Source: Daucus carota subsp. sativus
Taxonomy: Eukaryota > Streptophyta > Magnoliopsida > Apiales > Apiaceae
Assembly: GCF_001625215.2 (NCBI RefSeq)
Contig: NC_030386.2
Span: 35,529,296 to 35,593,295, forward strand
Direction of reading: 5' to 3'
Length of the DNA: 64,000 nucleotides
Shown: one piece after another, positions 15,301 through 26,529 of the stretch
How positions within the stretch are numbered: position 1 is the first letter of the stretch
Layout: each line of letters starts with the position of its first letter
Notes under the pieces: generated by a model
What the model saw: the letters and a program-made list of their open reading frames with translations, nothing else
The model's database searches: none
Told to the model about the DNA's origin: nothing
Program-made: the position numbers and the translations under genes

Positions 15301-18300
15301 TTCCAGCTTTATAACAGTAGTTGTTGACATGTTAGAGCATCTTCAAGAGACTCTTACTACACTCTTAAAAATAATATAAAAAATTACTCATTTGCTTAAT
15401 CTTTGTGCCCAACCCACAGAGATTTGGGTGGGATGGAGGGAGTACCTCTTAGTAATTTAATATGTGTTCATCTCCAACAATGCTCTTTATATTCGCTCCT
15501 TAATATTTCTTCTTAAAAATTTTAAAATCAATTTGCATTCGTAAGAATACAAAAGCAAAGTAGAGAGAAAGAGAATGTATTATGAATTATTACTTAATTC
15601 TTAAGAGTGACTAAGAGCTTTTCATAAGTGAGGAGTGAGAAGCGGCTCTTAGTTATTCAAGGAGTCACTAGGAGTCTCTTTGAGCAACTTTTTTGTCCGT
15701 CCTCAAATTTATACTTTAGCCAAAATAAAGCTCTTACTCTGGTAAGTACAGGGATATGGCATATGTATTGCATTAGTGTGTAGGCTTATAATTTCTTTCA
15801 TCATCATCTTCCCATCTCGTGTTATTATAACTTTTTATGTGAATACATTTTTCTCTCCTTTTTTGACACATCTACTGTATATGAGCTAGCTCTTGAAATA
15901 CCATAGATCTGATTTAGGTGATAGGACTATTGTTTTTAAATTGGTCAGTGTTTGTAGCTCTGTTAGTTTTGCATAGTATTGTTATACATAATCGAGATTG
16001 CTTTATTTTTAAAGGAACAAGGCATTTGGCCTATGGGCAGTGGCACTGTATCATTCATTTTTCTCACTCATAGGAAATAATCTTCAGAATATTTTCAGTT
16101 TCATAGGAAACTGTATTTGTATGGCAGTGGATAAATGATATTTCTTTCCTGAAATATGCAGGAGGCCCATAAAAGCTGCATTGGGCGCTGTTTCTGAACA
16201 TATCGCAGGCTTGCTTCCCCTTCATCTAGTTTACAGTCAAGCCCATGGAACTGCTATTGAGGTAGGCATTTTAAAAATTGGACACATCTAAACAATTTTG
16301 TAAGTACGGAGCTAAGGTTGTGGGTTTTTATCTGCTGGGAAGCTCATTAATATTCTTCTTATACCTCTCTGATATTGTAGTTCACTTTATGATGCATGCA
16401 TATTTCTGTAAAAGTCTCAGAACTGATCAGCTTTTTGACAAATCTAGAGTTGGTATGCATCATGTAAATAATATTTTAATCTCAAAAAGCTTTTGTCCAT
16501 TGCTGCTATCTATACTAAACTATAATAACGAACATAGGGATAATTTGTAGTTTGGTAAGATATTTTTGGTTATCCCGAATTACCCTTTTCTTTACATTAT
16601 TATAGAAAACAAATAGAAAAGAAAAATATGAATAATGAGAGACAGACCAACGTTTCTCTTCATAACTCTCTAAAGTGTTATACTCCAGGAAGTCTATTAA
16701 AAAACATGTATAGAGAGATGACAAAGATATATATTGTTTCTGTTACTTATATACAATATAAAAAATATTGCAAAAGCTATATCTATAAAGAGAAAATCTT
16801 ATCAATAATATTTAATCAAACTTCAATATATTATCATAAAATCTCTCATGCAAAAAAAAAAAAGAAGAAGCATCCAACAATAATAAACCACTAATAAAAT
16901 AACGTTAAAAATTAAATTTTAAGCAATAAGTGTTGAATTATATACCCGAAGCCGGGTTTGAGGCTAGTATTGATAAAATAACAAATAAGTGTACCTCTGG
17001 TAAACCTTGTAGATTATTATTGGTAATTTTGTTTCTAGTTCGCTAATTACTTTTTGTTAACTTTCGTAGCAGAAGAGCAATAAAACTTAGACAATGATAT
17101 CGTGGAAGATCATTCATGCTGAAAAAACTTGTAGAAACATAACTTTCTAATTCGTGCTAAATTTTTTGTTTGAGCAGAAGTTATAATTATATATACAGGG
17201 AAAAGTTATACGGAGACCGCTATTTTATTGGAGACTTCGGAGACCATATATATTCTGCATCCAGAACATGTTTTATATAACAATATATTTTGCAATGTTT
17301 AGCTTGTAGAACATATATAGTCTCCAAAACATTGCTGCATGGTTCATGAGTCAGCTTATGGAACCGCGATCCAGTTCCCTCGTTCCGGAACATGATTCCT
17401 CTTCGACCCGGATCACCTGGGATCACGCTCCAGTTCAGTGACTTCAACGATCCACCTTTGACTTAAGTGATATAAGAAAGGAAGATAACTTGATACTACT
17501 TGATTAAAATTAGTTTCAAAATCATACTTTAGTAAAAGATATAAGAAAAGGAAGGAGTTTGGGAAGATAATAAAAAGTCACACGAGACATGCCTTGGTTA
17601 AAAAACAGATTTAAATCCCCTTATAAATACGCATTGAAGGTCCTTAGTAAACTTAATTTTTCATTTTCTTTAAGTTACTTCTGTACTTTTAGGTAAAATA
17701 AATATTTTAATTATAAAAACTATACCCGGACTATATTTTGTCTATTAAAATTCATTAAAAAGTGATCCTCAATCGACCTGCGAATCGGATTCATGGGTCA
17801 TTGTGCCTGATTCATAAAAACTAATGTTTTAACTTTTATGTACCAGATCCCGTACCATATACCCAAACGACCTGTGAACCATGCGAAACTGCTCCAAAAT
17901 CTCCAATAAAATAATGGTCTCCATAGAATTCAACCCTACAGGGCCAGGTCCCCCTCAGAACCACATTAAAATTAGATCCTTAAAACTATATTATATATAA
18001 CATGTTGGGTTAAACCCAATAAGGTATTTATGATAATTGTGCTGATTAATATAAGTTGGGTCGGGGGTTTTCCGTGTTATATATATTTTGTGCTCTGCAT
18101 CAGAAGGTGAATCTCTAATTTTATTCCTAACATTATGCTGTGCTGAAATACAAGTTTTTTTTGTGGAAAACAAATTTTTTTTCAATAAAAGATCATGCAA
18201 TTTAGAAAAAGTCTATTTTGTGCCACAAAAGTAAAAGAGATTCTATAAGTCACAAATAATATTGTGTGCTATAGCAAAATCAAGCATTTGTGTAGTGCAG

Positions 18301-18967
18301 CAAAACGGATAAATTTAAGTTGTTGATTGAACAAGATCTATAGCAGATATTGGTTTTAAGTTTTAATTTTTAATTTAATATAAGGTTAAAACATGTACCT
18401 ATTCCGATACAACCCACTAAAATAAAAACTTAATATAAAACCACACAATTAAGGAGAATGGGAAGGGTTGTGGGGAACGACGTGGATTGAGTGGGGCCGG
18501 GGATGGGCCCCGGATGGGTGATGTCGTATAGGGGTGGGTCATGTCATATAAGGGTGGTTTCTTTTGATTTGTATTTTATTTTTTTATAATACTGGTTTGT
18601 ATTTAAGCAATTGCCTATACATAATTGTATTTGAGCAATTACACACACATATACAATTGCTCAAATTAAAATGAAAACTATAAACTAATTTAAGCCCTCA
18701 AATGAATCTAATCTAATGGTGTCCTAGAAGTCACCACACACAACTAAAATACACCCTCATACACATGATCCCACATAATTCCCTATGTTTCTAATTTGAT
18801 TATTCCCGTCAAATGGTGAGCTTTTTTGAAATTTGACTTCATTGTATCTTTCTTCATCTCCCACTAATCAATTTGCATACCAAATGTGCCATATTTCTAT
18901 GTAATTTAGAATTTATTTTATTTTAGTTTCTAGTTTTTATTTTAAGGAAGTTTGTATTGGAGTAGGA

Positions 18968-19004
<37 letters not shown>

Positions 19005-22000
19005 CAAGTGATCAATTATAGGCTAGTTTTTATTTCTATGTAAACGAGAATATTAGACTTCAAAACAGATAAATTTTGCTCAAAATATCATTGACATACT
19101 GTAGTCGCACCTTGAGATTGAAGAAGATTAAGAATGGAGAGAAAGTGGTTTCGTGTTAATATGTAACTATTTTATATGTATAGTGCGTGTATATTTCAGT
19201 TCTTATGTTATAGTAGTGGGCAGCAGTTTTGAAAGTAGTGGGTTGGGTTGATAAATATGTGGGCTTTGTTGTAGTTTATACATACATATATATGCAAAGT
19301 ATATGACCATCATCTTCACCCGAACCGTAATAATGGACCTCTTACCATTATGACCAGCCGTTTCCATGACTCGCCACCATCGCCTACCATCACCAATAGT
19401 CATGGACACTTGCCATCATAACTTACCAAAACTAGCGACTACTTACCACCACCATACACCTTCTTTTACGGCTTGTTACCGTCAAGAACCTTTCTAAGAT
19501 TCAAATTGATCATCTATAATCAATCATCAATAGTTTAGGTAGTAGATTTTCTCAATTTTGAATAATAAAAATCGCTGTTTATATACTGTATAAATACAGT
19601 GATTAGTGTAGTATACATTAGTGATACCCGTAGTTATAAATAGTGGTTGGGAATCTGGTTTTTAGTTTGTATATAAGAGTTGGTTTGTTTTTTATCACTT
19701 GCCTATATATATATATAGTGTTAAGTTTGCTCATGCCAGTAAGACGCTGAGACACTGATTCCCACACATGTGAAGCAAAATTATTCTATCAATGACTGTC
19801 GAGAGTTTATTGTGTTTGATGCAATCTGTGGCTCTTGCAGAGAAAAGAAAATTATTTACACTCGTGTAATGACTAATCAGATATCTTAGTTTATGATATT
19901 GCGAGTTTCTGAGCAAACAAGCACATATCATGTTTCACTAAAAAGACCCTAATGTTTTTAAGTAATGATTGTAATATGTATACAGGACTGGATATGGTCG
20001 GCAGGATGCAGTCCATTATCCATCACTTCTCAAGGTTGGCAACTTTCTAAATTTCAGACTGACACAATTGCTCGGAGCTATATACTCACAACTCTAGAGG
20101 AGTCAATACAAATTGTTAATTCAGCGATTCATCTTCTAGCAATGGAGCTTACATGTATCCTTTTGGTGCTGTATCTTAGTCTATATACTTCGAAATTTTA
20201 TTATTTGAGCATCTACTTATCTGTTCCCACAATAACTTATGGCCGGTGTCAAACAAAATTATGCATCAACAAAATTTTTATATATGCTACTTCATCTACC
20301 CTAAAATTCATTGCCAGATAGACTTGGCTAGGCATTTGCCAACCAACGTTGTTCTAACGATCATTTGGATTAGCTGGGAGAACTCATCTCTAGCTTTTAC
20401 GAATTATTTCGCTGTAGAAATTTTCATTTCCATAAGTATACAAGCGTAAATATATATTAAATATATTATTCTTTGATTCACTAGGGTGGTAAGCCACCTG
20501 TTGACTAGCTATGTGCTAAATCAGAGTATGCCACTTGGATCTTCACATAAATGTGCTAATTTACTTGCTGTATATGTTGGTGGAGTTTCTCTGCAGGGTC
20601 AAATTTTTTAACATGGTTATGCGCTAAAACGTTTAATTGTTCTCAATGCCAACACCTAACCAATATTTGCAAGCACCGAAAATCTTGTGTTATTTTACAT
20701 ATACTATGTTTTTTGACTGGGTTTATTACTTTGCTGGTCAAATAAAGTTTAGCATTTTGGATACTTAACATATGTCAGCTGAGCAAACTTTTAAGCTCTT
20801 CCGCACCAAGGAGCGTGAACTTGTCAACAAGTATAATTATGTTGTTAGCGTTTGGAGAAGAGTAAGTATTACTTATTTTATACACCTTGATTGTCAGTAT
20901 TGTGTACATGCACAAAGCTATCATATCAGTTTGCTTTTACTAATACATCGCTCACCCTCTTTCTACCCCTTTCCTTCTCTTCTGCTGAGTGGAAAAGGTT
21001 ATGAACTTATAATAGTAACAGCGTGGTGATTATGTGGTTTGTCCCCTTTTCAGATCTCAACAATTACTGGTGAACTACGTTATGCAGATGCCATGAGACT
21101 GCTATATACTTTGGAGGATTATTCCATAGGGTCAGCTTTTCTTCTATTTTTATCCTTATGATTGGGCAAATTATATGCAATTCGGATGTTTGTTGTGTTT
21201 TTGGCATGCTGTGTTTATTATTAAGAAAAATGCATATCTCTGCATGTCATCAAGTAAATGCATGTAATTGGTGACTGCGTATCATAGAAGGGACTCAAAG
21301 GAATGCATATATTTCAGAACTGCACAATTTGTTTAGCAAAAAAAACTGCATAATTTATTTCGTGAACAGGTTTTGTTGTTTCCATGTAGTTCTGATAAAT
21401 CAAACCAATAGTAAGGAGATGATATGAAGTTTCATCTATCAAGTTTCATCTCATGTACGTATATGTATCTTCAACTTGTCTGAGGCCCACAAATTTATGT
21501 GTGTGTTAATATTGACAGTAACATATTTTAGCCCAACTCAGTTTTCCTAGTTAAATAAACTCTTTAGATCTTGAATTTCCCATTAAATTTTCACTGGTAA
21601 ACTAATTTATTGCTTAGCTTAGCATAAAAATATCTTTCTGACTCACCAAATAGACCAAATAGCTGATAAACTGAAATTATTATCTGTATGGTGAACTTTG
21701 ATATATCTAGCCAATTAATTGTTCCAACCTTAAAAATTACTGTTCTATGGATTAATCACAAGTAGATAAGCGCCAAATTATGATGATGTAAGTATGTAAC
21801 ATTAATTAATGTGAAAATTACCGCTAAATATATTTGATTTGCTATAGTGGAGATGAAATAGCATGTATTAAATTTGTTTAGCTAAATGCATCATTTACTC
21901 CTGTTCCCTTTACAAAGGGTCTACCAATCAGAAAATCATGTGTTGTAGTATCATCATAATGTATAAAAGCGCTTGCTGCTGGAGTCCTGTAATTTGTAAG

Positions 22001-22228
22001 TGAGATTTCTGCTTCTCTAGACACTCTTATATGATATGGAACCATACAACATGCAGATTTGCTGAGTATGTAAACTCAACTGTATCCAACCTCCACCCTA
22101 TTCACTGCACAAGGCAAAGAAAAGTCCAAGTCGAGCTCGACTTTACAACGATTCCTGCTTTCCTGATTGTTTTCTTTGTCCTTTGGATGGTGTTAAAGCC
22201 AAGACGGCCAAAGCCAAAGATTAACTGA
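3020..22228 (+). CDS. SPOT1: SPOT1-like membrane protein (At5g58100 family), 25 exons
   Basis: Coding exons: 3020-3055, 3453-3567, 3666-3728, 5052-5153, 5254-5422, 5527-5625, 6745-6894, 7402-7441, 7705-7762, 7876-7958, 9055-9153, 9231-9346, 9460-9578, 10990-11060, 11693-11798, 12295-12434, 12564-12722, 12803-12903, 13335-13510, 14302-14491, 16162-16261, 19986-20154, 20779-20861, 21054-21130, 22057-22228. They total 2793 nt, one open frame of 930 aa, close to the 945 aa I recall for the Arabidopsis protein. All junctions are GT-AG. The start gives a signal peptide (MSAARLFPILFLLLAATSHG). The bulk is lumenal or extracellular, with recognisable blocks such as GPFSWGPAVGGEG. A single membrane helix (TIPAFLIVFFVLWMVL) near the C-terminus precedes a basic tail ending PKPKIN. 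The Arabidopsis relative is linked to pollen exine patterning; its biochemistry is unknown. Intron 21 (3.7 kb) is loaded with transposons but the frame is intact. Confidence 0.9.
3780..3836 (+). repeat. Short tandem duplication in intron 3
   Basis: The phrase GTGTAAGAGCGTATCTGT occurs twice about 30 bases apart. A similar duplication, GTGTATAGAGGAATCCATAT, lies at about 4274-4323 in the same intron. Both look like local replication slippage. Confidence 0.7.
6104..6335. mobile_element. Degenerate Stowaway-like MITE (intron 6)
   Basis: The left end contains CCCCCTCCATTCTATAAACT, typical of Stowaway elements. The right side carries ATATGGAGTATTTT, whose complement starts AAAATACTCCATAT. The body is AT-rich with no open frame. 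Ends are eroded and the TA duplication is not clear, so the limits are approximate. Confidence 0.45.
8262..8785. mobile_element. Tourist/PIF-Harbinger-type MITE (intron 10)
   Basis: The left end GGGTCTGTTTGCATGGAGGG is matched by the reverse complement of the right end, GGACTTGTTTGGATGGGGG. The element is flanked by the 3-bp duplication TAA (8259-8261 and 8786-8788), the TWA target typical of PIF/Harbinger. A TA run of about 48 bp (8404-8451) lies inside. There is no transposase. Confidence 0.75.
9353..9382 (+). repeat. Poly-C tract of 30 in a 113-bp intron
   Basis: Thirty consecutive C follow six bases after the 5' splice site of intron 12 (9347-9459). A short CA run (ACACACACAC) follows. 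The complementary strand is a G-run that could form quadruplex structure. Confidence 0.95.
13536..13842. mobile_element. 307-bp Mutator-type MITE in intron 19
   Basis: Terminal inverted repeats begin GGGTCGCGCTCAAGAGAGAA at left and GGGTCATGTTCCAGAGAGAA as the complement of the right. The element is flanked by a perfect 10-bp duplication TATGTTTGTA (13526-13535 and 13843-13852), a size typical of Mutator-like elements. The word TTCTGCTGCAGAACC recurs three times inside. It is noncoding. Confidence 0.85.
15334..15697. mobile_element. Probable MITE in intron 20
   Basis: The left end GAGCATCTTCAAGAGACTCT resembles the reverse complement of the right end (TTGCTCAAAGAGACTCC). Internal sub-repeats of ACTCTTA/TAAGAGT and a GGAGGGAGTA word are present. 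No target duplication was resolved, so limits and class are tentative. Confidence 0.4.
16509..16967 (+). mobile_element. Short non-autonomous Helitron (459 bp) in intron 21
   Basis: It begins A|TCTATACTAAACTATAATAA and ends with an ACCCG-AAGC-CGGGT hairpin followed about 5 bases later by GGCTAG|T. These are the Helitron hallmarks: 5' TC, a subterminal 3' hairpin, a CTRR end, insertion between A and T, and no target duplication. The 5' end is nearly identical to that at 46586, so it belongs to the same family as the large cluster. It contains no gene fragment I recognise. Confidence 0.85.
17198..17936. mobile_element. Inverted-repeat element, Mutator-like, in intron 21
   Basis: About 45 bp at the left (GGGAAAAGTTATACGGAGAC onward) is mirrored at the right (complement GGGTTGAATTCTATGGAGAC onward). 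Both arms continue through TATTTTATTGGAGA. TACA abuts both ends, but no clean 9-bp duplication remains. There is no transposase frame. Confidence 0.65.
18971..19717. mobile_element. TA-flanked short-TIR element in intron 21
   Basis: A (TA)16 run (18971-19002) precedes GGCAAGTGATCA; the mirrored end TATCACTTGCC at 19693-19703 is followed by (TA)7. The element proper is about 19003-19703. Insertion into a TA microsatellite hides any target duplication. The interior has no recognisable coding sequence. Confidence 0.55.
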
Positions 22229-24227
22229 GAAACTTTCGGTGGTTGTAAATGTAGCAGTGTAACATAATAGTATTGATCCGATGCTGTATGATTTTGCACC
22301 TCCAAGTAGAAGAGAGATGGGGTTTTAATGTATTCTATAGTTTTTCGGCAACAAGTTGTCTAAATGCTTTTCAAAGGGAAAAAACTAGAGTAGGAAAACA
22401 GGCAAGAGATAGAATTGGCATACCAATTTAGACAGGCAAATGTATCTTAACATTTTTGTTTCCGGGTAAAAAGTCACTGTTGTGTATCTTTTACATAAAT
22501 TGTGGGAGCATGAGAACTGTTTCACAAGTTCTCTTGCAGTGAGGTGAAGATGTCAGTTGCGAAGTTTAATGTTTCATATATTTTCCTACTTTACTAAGAT
22601 TTGGAGAATCTAACGGCACTGGCTTCGCGTTGGTCTGTATAATGAGGAATATACAGCTGGCTAAAATACCTATTTATTGTTGTGGTGTAGGCAGTTTCTC
22701 ATTTTTGTTATTTTTCTAGTAGTATACATTACAAATAGTTGGCATGATAAAATGGTCTGTCAAAATACATTTCTACATATGGTATGTCATTGTAACGAAA
22801 ATAAATTGAAGTTAGATGACCTATTTCGTGTTGGGGAGTTCTCTTACCCTTACTTGCATCTACTTTAGTTTAAGACCAGGCAATGGAAGGGTAGTAGTAC
22901 CCTCACAAATTCATACAAATGACCAACTGCATAAGCCTTCCACCACGTTTCCAAATTTACTGTTTATGGACACATCTTCTGAATCTCTGCTAACCATATC
23001 TATCGTTTGAGGTACAACAGCAAATAAAATGGTTCGCCATTATTATCGATGATAAGCAGATTATCTGCTTGTCACTGGATTAATGACCACCGGACGAAGA
23101 ACATTTCTTCCTCTTCCATGAATCTTGCACGACATCAACTCAATACGAAGTTGTTAGACCTGATACAGCCAGAGTATCAGACAATTTCCGGCCTTCCGTC
23201 TCAAGGGGCGCGAGCAGACAATATTCTCGTGCAATATTTCAAATTATATGCACTTACAGGCAAGTCCAGCATCTCCAAGATATTAGTTATATCACGTTCA
23301 AAACTAGAATTTGAGAAATGTCCTACTTCATTCCTAGAGAGACATTCCTTATTCCAGTTTGTAGCATTATATTCACTTTCTCTTTTTCACATCTTCCCCT
23401 TTTCTTTCATATTAATCAATTTCAAATCTAATATTATAATAATCATAGCAACGCAAATAAATATTGTTGTTGGAGTTCAGGTTTATTAGTAATTGTACTT
23501 TTTATTATATAATTAAGAAACTGCATTGGAAGGTTGTTGGAGATGTTCTTGGTGCATTTCCTGTAAATATTACTACAGAATAAGGAATCTTAATGATTTA
23601 AGTGTTACAGTACTATTTTTGTCAAATTCCAATAAAGATTCATATATTCATCCCTCATTATTAATATAATAATATATTTGAATTTGTAAGTGAGATATAG
23701 GGGGAACCAGAGCCGAGAAACGGAGAGAAGTGGATTTTTATTCAAAAAATTGAAATGGGTAATGACTAGTTATTACCTAGAAGGCTAGAAAATAAGGATG
23801 TTTTAGTAAAGCAGAGCATCACTGGACGGAGCTAATTCAGGGAAGCTCCTGGATACCGAGTGCAACTGTTGTTTTGAACTTGCTTTCCTCTGGTAAACTG
23901 GGAAAAAGTAATCAAGCAGATATCATGACGGTTGCTTGCATGTAGCAAAAGTGATACAAATGAATACTTTATAAACCCAAAGCATATTTATATATTCTTC
24001 ATTTCAAGGGCGAACACCAGCTATTTATCCTTGGTTTACAGTTACATATTCTGAATGGCCAGATCATTCATGTGACGGCATAAAATGAAAAGGCATCCGG
24101 TTCATCATCAGGGTTGAGCACAAAATATGCCTTAAAGCATGTGGCTGAATTGGCTACTACTGAATGAAATGTTCAGGAACCATATTCTTCATCCCCGATA
24201 TATGTTTCATGAGGTTCTAGTATGAAC
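22229..24227. other. Intergenic region between convergent genes
   Basis: It lies between the tail-to-tail SPOT1-like and OCT7-like genes. About 22229-22600 is probably the 3' UTR of the first gene. The rest holds an OCT-like coding relic (23140-23229) and AT-rich DNA. No other gene is supported. Confidence 0.6.
23140..23229 (-). pseudogene. Relic of the C-terminal end of a second OCT-like transporter
   Basis: Read on the minus strand, this segment encodes LLAPLETEGRKLSDTL and about ten further residues, then a TGA at 23140-23142. The neighbouring intact gene ends [14 protein letters not shown] plus about ten residues. The segment lies just downstream of that gene in the same orientation, as expected for a tandem duplicate that has decayed. 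I could not find the rest of its exons in the surrounding kilobase. Confidence 0.75.
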
Positions 24228-26529
24228 TCAGGCTGAAGAAGTTGGAGCTGATGCAGTTACAGTATCAGACAGTTTCCGACCCTTTGTTTCAAGGGGTAAG
24301 AGTAGAACAGAGAGCCCTGAAAGAAGTATTACGCCAGCAAATAGAAGAACTGCAGCTGCTTGATGGCAATCAGTTACCAATTTGACCGCCACCAGCGGAC
24401 TTATCATTCCCCCGACTCTTCCAACAGAACTGGCGATTCCAACACCTGTTGCTCTCACTGAGGTTGGGTATATCTAAATAATGGCACCGGATCTTAGATA
24501 TGGCACACCAGAATTTATTAGGCAGAGACTAGATTTGCGAACCATATGAATTATTTACACACAATTTCTTCTATGATAAATCACCTAGAGATTTAAAGAA
24601 AGGAAAAAAAATTAAACGATTGGTAAATTTTCGAAACTTACCTCCGGAGCATATATGTAGGAAATAGTGAAAGTCCCAATAATGAACATACGAGCTCCAA
24701 ATAATAGGCCAGTAGTTAGAATTCCACTTTGATTTACAACTAAAGGCATAAGGAAGCCACAACCAAGCACAAACATGGAAACCATACTGAGTTTACGACC
24801 AATTCGATCCACGATCAGTGCTGATAAAATGATTCCAGGAAGCTCTGAGAAGAGGGAAAAGAGCAGCATAAGCTACAAAACCGTTTCAGAAAGTCATGAC
24901 TAGACATCCAAGCTAAGTATGTCTTACCTGCCAAACTAGTTACAAATACATCGATGTAGAGGGTGTCATCCTGGTTTTTTGACTTGTACAACGACATTGT
25001 ACTTGAGTTACAATGATTTTTCTCACTGCTCAACTTTGACGTCAGCAAAATAATCCCGTAATATGAAAATGCATTGCCAAAGAACACCACCCACAACAGA
25101 AGGGTAGTTCTTCGTAATTTAGATGATAAAAGAATCAATACGGTTGAAAAGCCTGAATTAGAGAACACTATGTCCTTTGCTGATGGGGCAAGTGAATCCG
25201 AATCTGCTCGCTGATCAAATTCTCCATCCAGCTCATTTCTGCTCTCCGGAATGAGGATGCCTGCAGGCAGTTCCTTTTGATTGACTGCCGCTACTTTCCT
25301 CATAATGTTAAGAGCCTCAGTCGTTTGGCCATTAATGCATAAATACTTTGGAGACTCGGGCGTCAGACCATAAAAGAGAAGTGCTGCAAAAGCTGGTACA
25401 GAAGATAGAGCGAGCAACCATCTCCAACCTAATCGTGGCATAATTAACTACAACAAGGGACTGTTAGGAGTTTATAGAGACCATAATTTGTAGCATAATT
25501 TATTTCAATTGAAGATAATGGTTTGGTATCTTACTAGGTTCAAGATTTTACATTTTAACAACCAAAAGTATAGAACCTAGTATGGCCATAGTATAGAGCA
25601 TATTAGAATAAAATATTGAAAGGAATATTTGCTTTTATGCATAAAGGTGCGTGCTTTTGTATTGGAATCACGGGTGATTAAACCTCATAAACCAGCTTCA
25701 GTATATCTTATAAAGCAAAACTGCCTGTAGCTTCAAGTTTAAAGAATATGTAAGAATAAAACGTGTAGTTACAGCTTTCAAACAATCAGGATGGGAATTA
25801 ATTTACAAAAAGGTGGATAAGGAACATACCCATCCAAGAGAAGCCTCAATTATTGTTCCCACAGTCCAGAAAGTCGAAAAGACAACCATCCAAACTCCTC
25901 TATTCGGGACAGGAACAAACTCAAGAAACCAAGATGTATATACTGGCCCACCTCCCAGACCAACGCCAACAAGAAAACGAAGGATGACCAAAATTATATA
26001 ATTAGGAGAGAAAGCACTCAATAACCCAGCTCCAGAAGTTACCAAAGCTACACTAAGAAGTCCGGTCCTAAGCAAGGGAAATGATAACATATACTCCTAT
26101 TACTACGAATGCTCACATAACACAAAATTCAACTGCATAAGGAATGGACTAAAGAACCGGAACAACAGATAAATGTGAATAAGGGCACTCCAATAATCTT
26201 AACTAATTTTAGAGAACTTCATTTAATACCAAAACAAAACAGTCAAGGACTTGCCTTCTCCCATATTTATCTGAAATGACCCCCCATGAATAAGCACCAA
26301 GAAGCATGCCAGCAAAGACCACAGTTGTTATTAGGCTTTCTTGGGTAGAAGAAAGATTCCACTTAGATTTGACAGAATCTCCTATGAAAGACAAAATCAT
26401 CACCTCCATGGCCTCTGATATCGAACCGAGTCCCGCATAAATAAGCACAAAACTCTGGAACTTCCCAAATCCAACGGCAACAAGTGCTTCATCCAGTGTG
26501 TACATTGGGCCATCGTGATTATTAACCAT
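24228..26529 (-). CDS. OCT7: Organic cation/carnitine transporter 7-like MFS protein
   Basis: Coding exons on the minus strand: 26529-26255, 26067-25830, 25447-24928, 24844-24642, 24473-24228; total 1482 nt, 493 aa (the Arabidopsis relative is about 500). The protein is a 12-helix major-facilitator transporter of the SV2/NiaP-like group. Visible motifs are [16 protein letters not shown] at the N-terminus, the motif-A loop [10 protein letters not shown], the PESPKYL sugar-porter motif, a second loop VDRIGRK, and PLETKGR near the C-terminus. By family it should move organic cations, carnitine or nicotinate-like substrates across a membrane; the substrate is not provable here. Intron 1 has a GC donor (AAG|GCAAGT). 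A 5'-UTR intron appears to lie between 26530 and about 27138, with donor CCAG|GTAC. Confidence 0.92.

Noticed and set aside
19203..19409. Minus-strand 68-aa frame in SPOT1-like intron 21
   Set aside because: It lies inside the TA-flanked transposon; no transposase motif.
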